Origin: Bacteriovorax sp.
GTDB taxonomy: Bacteria; Bdellovibrionota; Bacteriovoracia; Bacteriovoracales; Bacteriovoracaceae
Direction of reading: 5' to 3'
Assembly: GCA_014377485.1 (NCBI GenBank)
Contig: JACMPM010000044.1
Location: forward strand, 1-43,916
Length of the DNA stretch: 43,916 bases
Shown here: positions 1 to 8,222 of the stretch, piece by piece
Position numbering within the stretch: position 1 is the first letter of the stretch
Layout: each line of letters opens with the position of its first letter
Made by a program: the position numbers and the translations under genes
The notes under the pieces: model-generated
What the model saw: only the letters and a program-made list of their open reading frames with translations
What the model was told of the DNA's origin: nothing
The model's database searches: none

Positions 1-1005
1 GGAAAATATTTTAACGTAAGCTTCAACGGCCGTCTCAACGGATTTTTGATTGGGTGCAAAGCTCGGAGGATCCGTAATAACCAAATCCCATTTTGATTTA
101 TCCTTAATTCTTTCATCGATAAATAAAAATGCATCTTGAGCAATAGCTTCATGCTTTGTTTTGAGTCCATTTACTTCAAAATTTCTTCCGGCCGCAAGTG
201 TAGCTGCTTTGGCAATATCAACACTGGTTATTTCACGAGCTCCACCTTTAGCAGCAAAAACTGAAAAACCAGCAGTGTAACTAAAAAGATTAAGTACACT
301 TTTTGAATGAGATAATTGTCCAATTAATTTGCGATTGTCTCTTTGATCTAAAAAAAATCCAGTCTTAGCGGCATCGCGAATATTAGTAGCAAAAAGGCTT
401 CCATTCTCTTTGAAAATGACTTCTTCTTTTAAGCGTCCGTAAATTTCGATACCTTTTACTTCATCGTCATTTCTTCTTTTATAATAAACCGTTCTAAGAT
501 TGGGAAAATCTTGAATAAGCCTGGCCGCAATCCCTTGATGATTCCAAAATTTTTCGACAGCTTCGTGGTCGTGTTTAATTACAGCAGTGTCATCATATAT
601 ATCAATAATGAGACCAGGCATACCATCGCCTTCGCCATTGATAAGACGAAAACTATTAGTAAGTTCGTTACTAAAATATTTTCTTATTTCTATTGCTTTT
701 TTCCATTGCAGCTCACTCCAAAGATTCATGGTATAAAAAAGATTATTGTTTCTAACAAAAGGTTCTTCGGCCAAGCATAAAACTCTAAAGCGTAATTGAG
801 TGTCTGGTTGAACAATTCCAAAACCCAAAATTTCATTTCTAGATTTTAATATTGAAAGTCCTTCATAATGGCGTTCTTTTTGATCAAAGCAATCAGCAAA
901 AATCCAACGATGTCCACGTTTAAGATGTTTGCTAACATCGCGAATAAGATTAATTTCAGGAATTTTCCCTTCAAGGAAATGTATTAAGGAAGTTGGCTCG
1001 CTCAT
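1..1005 (-). CDS. RlmI-like class I rRNA (cytosine-C5) methyltransferase, 3' end cut by window
   Basis: Reading leftward from the ATG at 1003-1005 gives 335 open codons running off the window. The translation has an N-terminal part of PUA/RlmI type, the stretch NGEGDGMPGLIID, then GFFLDQRDNR, the SAM-binding motif VLNLFSYTAGFSVFAA and the catalytic-loop motif DPPSFAP. This order is that of the RlmI/YccW family, which methylates C5 of a 23S rRNA cytosine using S-adenosylmethionine. The family is usually near 395 residues, so only about 60 C-terminal residues are missing. The start lies three bases after the stop of the upstream histidine kinase with no good ribosome site of its own, so translational coupling is likely. 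The family is clear; the exact target base is inferred. Confidence 0.88.
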   Translation of the reverse strand, partial: MSEPTSLIHFLEGKIPEINLIRDVSKHLKRGHRWIFADCFDQKERHYEGLSILKSRNEILGFGIVQPDTQLRFRVLCLAEEPFVRNNNLFYTMNLWSELQWKKAIEIRKYFSNELTNSFRLINGEGDGMPGLIIDIYDDTAVIKHDHEAVEKFWNHQGIAARLIQDFPNLRTVYYKRRNDDEVKGIEIYGRLKEEVIFKENGSLFATNIRDAAKTGFFLDQRDNRKLIGQLSHSKSVLNLFSYTAGFSVFAAKGGAREITSVDIAKAATLAAGRNFEVNGLKTKHEAIAQDAFLFIDERIKDKSKWDLVITDPPSFAPNQKSVETAVEAYVKIFS

Positions 1006-1008
1006 TTT

Positions 1009-2298
1009 TTATGCTGCTTGTTTTAATGAAGGCAATTGTTCTATTGGCAACTCTATAACAAATCGTGTGTGATAGCATGATTTATCGTACCACATTTTGC
1101 CAGAATGTTCCTGGATAAGAGCTTGGGAAACTGAAAGGCCAAGGCCTGCGGCGCGGGAGAGAACTTTGGTCGTAAATAAAGGAATCATTATCTTTTCGAC
1201 TATCGGCATCGGGATTCCAACACCACTATCTGTAATTTCAAATCTAATTTTTTGATCATTGTGAAAAACATGAATCTGAATCCAAGGATTTTCTGATTTA
1301 GAAATGGCGTCATACGAGTTATTTAGCATATTGACCAAAACTTGAAAAATTTGAGTGGAACGGCATTCAAAAGGAGTTTTCAGATCCCCGCTTAGTATAA
1401 GTTTAATATTGCTGCTTATAAATCGTTCCTGACAAACTGAAAGCGCATCATCAATAACAGTTTTGGCATCAATTTTTATAAATGGATCATTGGATGCTTC
1501 TCTCGCAATTGAGTTCAGGCCATTTACGATTTTCTCAATTCGTTCAACTGATCGAATGAGTCTTTCCGTATACATTTTTAACTTTTCTGAATTATTTCCT
1601 TCGCTATCGATAATTCGATTCATCTGATGAACACTGCCAACAATGACTGCAAGTGGATTATTTACTTCGTGTGAAACGCTTTTGGCCATCTCGCCGAATG
1701 AGGCGTATTTGAGAGAATTAATAGCATTTGTTTTATGGATTTCAATTTCTTCTTCATTTTGCTTTTTAAGTGCGGCCGATCGGTCTCTCTCAATTGCGAG
1801 ACAAACAATATCTACCAATTCTTTAATTAGGATTGTTTCTTTCTGAGATGGTTTATGCGTCCTTTTGTAATAAAGAGCAAAAGTTCCGAGCAGCTCTCCC
1901 TTCATATTAAGTATGGGCATCGACCAGCAAGCTCGTAGGTTGTATGCTTTTGCTAAAATAAGATGAGATGCCCAAAGTGGATCACACAGAGTGTCCCGAA
2001 CAACAGTAATTGATTTGAAAAAAGAGGCAGACCCGAGCTGTGTTTCGTGAATTTTTTGGCAAAAATTTTCCGGTAAACTTGGGGCAGCTCCTGCAAGCAG
2101 GCAATTATTTTTTTCATCATAAAGAAATATTGAAGCACGGGCCTGTGGAAGTTTTCTTTCTATATGATTAATTATGACATCAAGAATATAGCTTAACTCA
2201 TCACCAAAGAGAATCTGGCCGATAATATTTTTTATCTCTTCATATGATGTGAGAGCTTTTTTGCTAGTCGAATGTTTTTTAACCTTAAATTGAGTCAT
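1009..2298 (-). CDS. GAF-domain sensor histidine kinase (orphan)
   Basis: A soluble 429-residue kinase. A GAF-type sensor occupies about residues 25-170, with no membrane segment. The dimerisation/phosphoacceptor helix carries the H-box SHEVNNPLAVI with His210. The ATPase domain shows the N-box NMLNNSYDA (about 324-332), the G1 box DSGVGIP (about 357) and the G2 box AAGLGLSVS (about 383). The HEVNNPL H-box and the segment order resemble the second kinase in this window (6475-8085), so the two may be paralogues. No response regulator is encoded beside it, so its partner is unknown. The methyltransferase gene follows by three bases. Confidence 0.9.
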   Translation of the reverse strand: MTQFKVKKHSTSKKALTSYEEIKNIIGQILFGDELSYILDVIINHIERKLPQARASIFLYDEKNNCLLAGAAPSLPENFCQKIHETQLGSASFFKSITVVRDTLCDPLWASHLILAKAYNLRACWSMPILNMKGELLGTFALYYKRTHKPSQKETILIKELVDIVCLAIERDRSAALKKQNEEEIEIHKTNAINSLKYASFGEMAKSVSHEVNNPLAVIVGSVHQMNRIIDSEGNNSEKLKMYTERLIRSVERIEKIVNGLNSIAREASNDPFIKIDAKTVIDDALSVCQERFISSNIKLILSGDLKTPFECRSTQIFQVLVNMLNNSYDAISKSENPWIQIHVFHNDQKIRFEITDSGVGIPMPIVEKIMIPLFTTKVLSRAAGLGLSVSQALIQEHSGKMWYDKSCYHTRFVIELPIEQLPSLKQAA

Positions 2299-2343
2299 TA
2301 AATCTCCATAAATAATTTCGGGTTAAAATAAATTTACTTGAGA

Positions 2344-3186
2344 TTATTTAAGGCTAAATATGGCGGCAAAAATGATCACTAAAGCTCCACTCAATTGCAA
2401 TCGAGTGAAACTCTCACCTAATAAGAAATGAGAGAGAAGAATAGTTAGCGGTGCAATTGTGTAATAAGCCAGGCCTGAATTTGAAGCTGAAGCTTTTGAA
2501 GTAACCCTCGCCCATAAGCTATGAGCAATTAATGTTCCAAAAACTCCTAAAAATATCAGGGCCCACCAGTCGGTAACTTTCAATTCCCAATTTGTCTTTC
2601 CTATAAATAGAACGAAACCTACCAGTGCTCCAAAAAACTGCGCAAAGATTCTTGTTTCAAGAGAAAATTTTTGAGATTTCTGATGAACGATTGGCAAAAG
2701 TGCAAAACAAGTAGCACTGATTAAGGAAAGTATTAGGCCGTGGGTGCTGCTATTTTTAAAATTCCATGATGGAATAATCATCAAAATACCGATCATTGAA
2801 AGTACCAGACAAAAAACTTCTTTTTTTGTCACTCGATGTCCCAGGAAAATGACTCCTGCAATTACTAATTGCATGCCATAAGTACTTAACCCTAGAACAC
2901 CAACCGAAGGCCCGCCTAGTTTTACGCCATAAGCATAAGTTACCCAGTGGAAAAAAAAAATTGTTCCAAGCAGCCACAACTTCCAGCCATCGTTTTGAAT
3001 ATAATAAAAACTATTAAATTGGATTTTTTTTCGCCAAATAAGACCCAGCACTATAACAGCTATCGATAAGCGAAATAAGCAAATAGTCATTGGCGTAGCA
3101 GCTGTAAACTTGATCGCCAATGGAACAAATGCAAAGATAATAATGGCCAGAAATCCTTCAAAAAACATAATCTTATTAGAAAGCAT
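2344..3186 (-). CDS. EamA/DMT-superfamily transporter
   Basis: A 280-residue, highly hydrophobic protein with about ten predicted membrane helices arranged as two EamA repeats, the size and layout of the drug/metabolite transporter superfamily. The first repeat starts near residue 5 and the second near residue 148. Family members export or import small metabolites in the inner membrane; the substrate cannot be read from sequence. It starts back to back with the decayed DUF1003 gene on the other strand (start codons 18 bases apart). The kinase gene lies 45 bases downstream and may share the transcript. Confidence 0.85.
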   Translation of the reverse strand: MLSNKIMFFEGFLAIIIFAFVPLAIKFTAATPMTICLFRLSIAVIVLGLIWRKKIQFNSFYYIQNDGWKLWLLGTIFFFHWVTYAYGVKLGGPSVGVLGLSTYGMQLVIAGVIFLGHRVTKKEVFCLVLSMIGILMIIPSWNFKNSSTHGLILSLISATCFALLPIVHQKSQKFSLETRIFAQFFGALVGFVLFIGKTNWELKVTDWWALIFLGVFGTLIAHSLWARVTSKASASNSGLAYYTIAPLTILLSHFLLGESFTRLQLSGALVIIFAAIFSLK

Positions 3187-3204
3187 TTTTCTTTGGAGAT
3201 CAAT

Positions 3205-3722
3205 ATGCCGGACAACTTAAAGGAAAAAAAGCAGAATCAATGCAGTGTTTGCAAAAACAAATACTCTCCTAAGCAAACAGTTCCATTAGCAACTATTCGC
3301 GACTCACTTTTAAAATATGTTTTTAAAAGTACTCCTGATGCAGATATTGAAAATGGATACATTTGCCTCAATGATTTAAATAAGGCATGATTTTTGGAAT
3401 GGCGATTACTATTTGGGTGGTCTGGAATTCGGCCAATCAAGTACGCTTTGCCCCCTACCCTTACATTCTACTAAATCTTTTTCTTTCTTGCCTGGCTTCA
3501 TTACAAGCACCAATTATTATGATGAGCCAGAATCGACTTCAGGTTCATGATCGCCTAAGTCAGGAGCAGGTCTTCAAGGTCAATTTAAAATCAGAAGTTG
3601 AGATTCGAGTTCTCAACGAAAAAATCGACATACTCATTTCTCATCAATGGCAACGACTCCTAGAGATCCAGGAAATGCAAATGGACTTCATGGAACAGTT
3701 GACTAATAACAAACATAAATAG
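3205..3722 (+). pseudogene. DUF1003 membrane protein with internal deletion and frame change
   Basis: Two overlapping reading frames match the two ends of one DUF1003 protein. The first (3205-3390, 61 residues, GGAG at 3195-3198 ahead of the ATG) has the N-terminal zinc-ribbon start CSVCKNKY and ends at GYICLNDLNKA. The second (3387-3722, 111 residues) begins inside the first membrane helix (WVVWNSANQV) and continues through APYPYILLNLFLSCLASLQAP, IIMMSQNR and the C-terminal helix HQWQRLLEIQEMQM. From memory of the family, intact members have about 70-80 residues between these segments, including the charged linker and the start of helix 1. The simplest reading is a deletion of roughly 200-240 bases that also shifted frame. 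The pieces overlap as ATGA, so translational coupling remains possible. Confidence 0.75.
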
Positions 3723-3881
3723 ATTTATCGGTCGTTGTAAGCCAAAACATGCTGACTCCAGTAGGCTGTAAAAAATTCAGAACGACTAGAATAGAATTTC
3801 TATTACCGCTGTACCTACTTCATGGAAACACTAGATACTTCGACAACATACCAATCCTCCCCTAAACGATAATCAGTACTA

Positions 3882-4477
3882 ATGAAAAGCCCGTGATCTT
3901 CGATTATGTAGATTATAGGGCCTTCCTGTTTGACTCACTTAATTTTATCCAGACAAAGAATTCTAAATACTCTGCAATTCCAGAATCAATTAAATTGAAA
4001 ATTAAAGATCTTAAAGTAACGATTAATTTTAGCGATAAATCTGGTCGAGATAAACTCTTCATATCTGGTCTGGAAGATCACCAACACAAAATCGTTGTTC
4101 AATTGATTCAGATAAATACAAATGGAATAAAAGCACTGTTTGCTCACGAATTTTTTCATGCTGTCCATTTTGAAATTAACCCGGATGAAGCAACTTGGGT
4201 GCGTGAAGGAATGACACAGTTGTTTGAATATTTCACAACGGATGAATTAAATAGATCCAATCTTAGGGCTGCCATTGATAATCCACTCACTCCACTAATT
4301 GGAAAATACGATATTGATAATGCCAATCTTGCATTTGAAAGACTTTTCGTTAATTTCGCAAGCGAACAAGTAAACATGGTTTTAAAAACTATGACTACAA
4401 CTGCAATGGCAAGCGATATCACTCGCTATTTAGATGGCCATTCAACTTATGTTGAGTTGTCCCAGCTTCTAATCTAA
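3882..4477 (+). pseudogene. Chimeric remnant: TIGR02147-like start joined to gluzincin zinc-peptidase fragment
   Basis: The frame open from 3866 has only a GTG (3893) near the front. Its first residues IFDYVDYRAFL...NSKYS resemble the conserved N-terminus of the TIGR02147 family typical of Bdellovibrio relatives. The natural start would be the ATG at 3882 (MKSP), one base out of frame, implying a single-base loss. After about residue 25 the sequence changes to a metallopeptidase piece: LFAHEFFHAVHFE carries HExxH and WVREGMTQLFEY supplies the downstream Glu, as in gluzincins. The frame then ends at 4477 without a recognisable C-terminal domain. I read this as a deletion-made fusion of two genes. 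Whether any product is made is unknown. Confidence 0.5.
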
Positions 4478-4635
4478 TTGACGATCTTAAAACGTCAATT
4501 GTTAAAGGAACTGTTTATGTTCCAGGAAGAGATCCAAGCTACTTCGTAACAATTGAAGACAGTGCTGATTCAATCGAACTAGTTTCTCGTGGTGGAACAG
4601 CAATTATTTCTAGAATCTTAGTTGTTGCTGAATAA
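4456..4635 (+). pseudogene. Start-less 3' gene remnant ahead of a terminator
   Basis: A frame different from the peptidase fragment is open from 4456 to the TAA at 4633-4635 and has no plausible start codon. It reads as an ordered polypeptide (SNLIDDLKTSIVKG, then VYVPGRDPSYFVTIEDS, then AIISRILVVAE) and is followed at once by a strong terminator, as a true gene end would be. It may be the C-terminus of the peptidase gene after a frameshift near 4456-4477, or the tail of a third gene. I do not recognise the domain. Confidence 0.4.
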
Positions 4636-4657
4636 TTTTCTCATTTTGAATTAAAAT

Positions 4658-4692
4658 AAAAAATGCCTCAATTAATTTGAGGCATTTTTTTT
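4658..4692 (+). terminator. Rho-independent terminator
   Basis: A 13-bp stem with arms AAAAATGCCTCAA and TTGAGGCATTTTT around a five-base loop, ending in a run of eight T. It lies 22 bases after the stop of the start-less remnant, so it marks the original end of the decayed gene and insulates the ABC exporter downstream. Confidence 0.9.
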
Positions 4693-4734
4693 GCCGAACA
4701 AGCAAAAAAGTGCCAAGATTAATGAGAGGCACTG

Positions 4735-6462
4735 ATGAATAAACAAACCTGGAAAAGACTCTATACACTTATCAAAACTGAAAAGGTTTTCCTTTCATGG
4801 GGATTGCTTTTTCTCATTTTATCGAGCGGAAGTACTTTAATTTTCCCGCAACTTACTAGATGGTTAATAGATTACGTCCTCACTCCAAAAAAATACGATT
4901 TGCTACTACCCGCCGTAGTAGGAATGTTTTGTGCATTTGTCGTTATGGGGTTTGCTGGAAGTTTGCGGTATTATTTTTTTACATTAAGCGGAGAGCGGAT
5001 GGTACTTCATCTACGCCGCCAGCTTTATAAAAAAATACTCGCTCAGGATATAGCTTTTTTCGATGCCAACCGCACAGGCGATCTAATGAGTCGCTTGTCA
5101 AGTGACTGTACTACATTGCAAAATACTGTAAGCGTGAATGTATCTATGGCCTTAAGAAATCTTGCTCAAGTATTAGGTGGATTCGGTTTTATGTTTTATA
5201 CTTCGTGGAAGTTATCAGCATTGATGCTTTTAATGATTCCCCCCATTGCCCTTTCGACAGTTTTTTTTGGAAAAAAAATTCGCAAACTCTCACACGATTT
5301 CCAAGCTTCCTTAGCCGAAGCCAGCATTGTTGCAGACGAAACTATTTCTGGCATCCGCACAGTGAAATCATTTGTGCAGGAAGAGGCTGAAGTAAATCGC
5401 TACGACTCCCGTTTGGAAACAGCTTTAGACAGAGCTAAAAAAAGAGTTAAAACAATCGCCATCTTTATGACAGTAGCAATGGTTGTAGGATTTGGAGCTA
5501 TTTCATTTGTCCTTTGGTATGGAGGCCATCAGGTAGTCACTGGAGCGTTATCAATAGGAGACCTAACCCAATTCCTTTTATACCTAATGATCGTTGCTAT
5601 TGGCGTAGGAAGCCTGGGGGGACTTTGGGGTGATATCATGGCAGGAATTGGAGCAAGCAAAAGAGTTTTTGATATCATAGAGCTTGAACCTTTCTTAAAC
5701 GATTCTGGAAAAAATATTACTGAACTGGCCGGAACAATAGAATTTAAGAACGTAAGTTTCAGTTACCCGATGAGGGCAAATGTAGAAGTTTTAAAAAGTA
5801 TTAATTTGAAAATTAATACTGGAGAAATGGTTGCTTTAGTTGGTCCATCTGGCAGTGGAAAAACTACAATCGGAAGCTTGATCCCACGTTTCTACGAACT
5901 GGAATCAGGTGAAATTTTAATCGATGGAGAAGACTATAGAAATTTCAATCCATTTTCATTGCGTGAAAATATTGGAATTGTCTCGCAGGAACCTATTCTT
6001 ATTTCTTCGACAATTAGAGATAATATTCGTTATTCCAGACCCGATGCTAGTGATGAAGAAGTAAGGATTGCGGCCCTTGCTGCCAATGCCCTAGATTTTA
6101 TCGAATCATTTCCTGAAGGATTTAATACTTTAGTCGGTGAAAAAGGAATTCAGCTCTCTGGTGGACAGAAACAACGGGTGGCAATAGCCAGAGCTCTTTT
6201 AAAATCACCAAAAATACTTATTTTAGACGAAGCTACCAGCAATCTCGATACGGCTAGCGAGAGTCTTGTTCAAGAAGCCCTAAATCGTCTGATGACGGGA
6301 AGAACAACGTTAGTCATTGCACACCGATTATCTACAATTAAAGAAGCAAATAAAATTTTTGTTCTGGATAAAGGTGAAATTATTCAAACAGGCACGCATG
6401 AAGAGTTAAGCCGAGATAAAAACAATCTTTACTATCATTTATTGCAGCGACAATTTAGTTAA
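4735..6462 (+). CDS. MsbA-like ABC exporter, fused membrane and ATPase domains
   Basis: A 575-residue half-transporter. Residues 1-310 form a six-helix exporter membrane domain (helices start near 18, 57, 138, 160, 242 and 275). The nucleotide-binding domain has Walker A GPSGSGKT (370-377), Q-loop Q418, signature LSGGQKQR (474-481), Walker B ILILDEATSNLD (494-505) and H-loop His530; all catalytic residues are present. It would act as a homodimer exporting lipid, peptide or drug across the inner membrane, and the closest common relatives are MsbA/BmrA types. The start follows GAGAGG by six bases. It converges on the kinase at 6475 with a 12-base gap. Confidence 0.92.
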   Translation: MNKQTWKRLYTLIKTEKVFLSWGLLFLILSSGSTLIFPQLTRWLIDYVLTPKKYDLLLPAVVGMFCAFVVMGFAGSLRYYFFTLSGERMVLHLRRQLYKKILAQDIAFFDANRTGDLMSRLSSDCTTLQNTVSVNVSMALRNLAQVLGGFGFMFYTSWKLSALMLLMIPPIALSTVFFGKKIRKLSHDFQASLAEASIVADETISGIRTVKSFVQEEAEVNRYDSRLETALDRAKKRVKTIAIFMTVAMVVGFGAISFVLWYGGHQVVTGALSIGDLTQFLLYLMIVAIGVGSLGGLWGDIMAGIGASKRVFDIIELEPFLNDSGKNITELAGTIEFKNVSFSYPMRANVEVLKSINLKINTGEMVALVGPSGSGKTTIGSLIPRFYELESGEILIDGEDYRNFNPFSLRENIGIVSQEPILISSTIRDNIRYSRPDASDEEVRIAALAANALDFIESFPEGFNTLVGEKGIQLSGGQKQRVAIARALLKSPKILILDEATSNLDTASESLVQEALNRLMTGRTTLVIAHRLSTIKEANKIFVLDKGEIIQTGTHEELSRDKNNLYYHLLQRQFS

Positions 6463-6474
6463 AAAAATATAAGC

Positions 6475-8085
6475 TCATCCAGTTTTCTTTAAGAACTCAG
6501 GCTGATTAATTGGCAATATGAGAATGAAGCAGGTATTAGGTGAATTTGATTCATACTTAAGTGATCCGTGATGCTTTTGGACAATTCCATGTGAGATGCT
6601 TAAACCTAATCCGGTTCCTTTTCCAACATCTTTTGTAGTGAAAAATGGTTGCATAAGTTTATCAGCAATGTTTTTTGGAATACCTTTCCCACTATCAGTA
6701 ACAATTATTTTAACATGGTCAGGATGTCCTTCAATCTTTAACTCAACCCATTTTTCAGAAAGATTTTCGACAGCATCATAAGCATTGCATAATAAATTCA
6801 TAATCACTTGGGATATTTGAGTTGAACAACATTCGATACTTTGATTTACTTGAATATCGACCCTCAATTTAATCAACTTGTCTTCAAATCGCTCTTTGCA
6901 TAAAATTAACGTATCGTTAACAATTCCTTCTATCCCAATATGATCCATTAAATCTTTGTCAGCATCTCTTGAAAAAGTCTTCATCCCCTTTACAATTTGT
7001 CCTATCCTGTCTGCAGTTAAATCAATCCTCTCTAAACATTCATAAACTTTTGTGATATCGACTGGATTAAGGCTAAGCAATCTTTTTACTTGAATACATT
7101 TACCTTTTACGATCATTAAAGGATTGTTGATTTCATGTGCCACCCCTGCAGCAACTTCTCCGAGGGAAGCCATTTTTGCAGAGTTAACAAGTAGAGTTCG
7201 TTGTTGTTGGTTCAAGAGTTCAGCAGTAACTCGTGCAGTATTATCAATTACTGAAGCAAAAACTCCCAACACTTCCCCATCAGAATTTATATCAGGTCTA
7301 TAATCCACGAGGACGTTTCTAGCTCCTCCGGTCCAATAAGGGACCATACATTCAAATTCTTGAGACTCACCAGTAAATGCCAAGTCTAAAAATGGTTTTA
7401 TGTTTTGAAATATTGTCTCACCCAACACTTCATTTATCAGTTTTCCTGCAACGCTCTGAACTTCAATACCAAACCATTTTTTGTAAGCATTATTGGCATA
7501 GCGGTAACTATAATCTTTATTAAAATAAGCAATCAATATAGGCAAAGACCCCAAAGTTGAATCAAGAAATCGTTCTCGATCTAGTGCAATTTTTGAAATT
7601 TTCTTTAATTCCATAAGGGTTATTATTTGCTTCGATAGAATTTCCAGTGCCTTAATTTGCTTTGTCGTAAGCTTCTTTGGTTCAATATCAATAACGCAGA
7701 TAGTACCAATATTAAAACCATCTGGTGTTCTAAGAGGGACTCCTGCATAAAAGCGAACTTTAGGCCCACTTGTTACAAAAGGATTGTCTTTGAATCGTTC
7801 ATCAAGAAGTGAGTCTTCAACGATAAAGGCTTCTGACTCTAAAATAGTATACCCACAAAAAGCCAGATCCCTAGGCGATTCAACTGCATCCATACCGTGT
7901 TGAGACTTAAACCATTGCCTTTTATCATCAATAAGGCTGATAAGAGCAATTGGAGTTCCACATATCTCTGAAGCCAGATGAGTGATTTCGTCATATCCCT
8001 GCTCAGACATGGTATCCAAGATGTTGTACTCTATAAGGGCTTGAAGTCTTTCTTTTTCGTTGAGTGGCAATGGTGCTTTTTTCAA
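6475..8085 (-). CDS. GAF-PAS sensor histidine kinase (orphan)
   Basis: A 536-residue soluble kinase. The N-terminal GAF domain (about 10-160) has the layout of the GAF found in many diguanylate cyclases and kinases ([27 protein letters not shown]). A PAS domain follows (about 172-285). The H-box is [11 protein letters not shown] with His317, the N-box [10 protein letters not shown] (429-438), the G1 box DSGKGIP (464) and the G2 box [11 protein letters not shown]. The N-terminal GAF may sense a small cytoplasmic ligand or redox state, but the signal is unknown. There is no adjacent response regulator. The promoter must lie in the 137-base gap before the ybbP-like gene's stop. Confidence 0.92.
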   Translation of the reverse strand: MKKAPLPLNEKERLQALIEYNILDTMSEQGYDEITHLASEICGTPIALISLIDDKRQWFKSQHGMDAVESPRDLAFCGYTILESEAFIVEDSLLDERFKDNPFVTSGPKVRFYAGVPLRTPDGFNIGTICVIDIEPKKLTTKQIKALEILSKQIITLMELKKISKIALDRERFLDSTLGSLPILIAYFNKDYSYRYANNAYKKWFGIEVQSVAGKLINEVLGETIFQNIKPFLDLAFTGESQEFECMVPYWTGGARNVLVDYRPDINSDGEVLGVFASVIDNTARVTAELLNQQQRTLLVNSAKMASLGEVAAGVAHEINNPLMIVKGKCIQVKRLLSLNPVDITKVYECLERIDLTADRIGQIVKGMKTFSRDADKDLMDHIGIEGIVNDTLILCKERFEDKLIKLRVDIQVNQSIECCSTQISQVIMNLLCNAYDAVENLSEKWVELKIEGHPDHVKIIVTDSGKGIPKNIADKLMQPFFTTKDVGKGTGLGLSISHGIVQKHHGSLKYESNSPNTCFILILPINQPEFLKKTG

Positions 8086-8222
8086 ATGCCATTCTCCTGT
8101 TTAAATTCATTCGACAAGCCTATTTCGCCACCATCTCAATTAAGCTTTAATAAATTCACAGAAAATTGGAAGTTCATTGTAAATGAAAACATATTTTTTC
8201 GCTGATTAAACAACAGTAATTG

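Noticed and set aside
511-780. 89-residue plus-strand frame
   Set aside because: Antisense shadow of the RlmI-like methyltransferase, whose motifs on the minus strand are unmistakable.
3790-3804. 15-base palindrome AATAGAA-T-TTCTATT in the decay patch
   Set aside because: Short, AT-rich and not tied to an intact gene; expected by chance in this composition.
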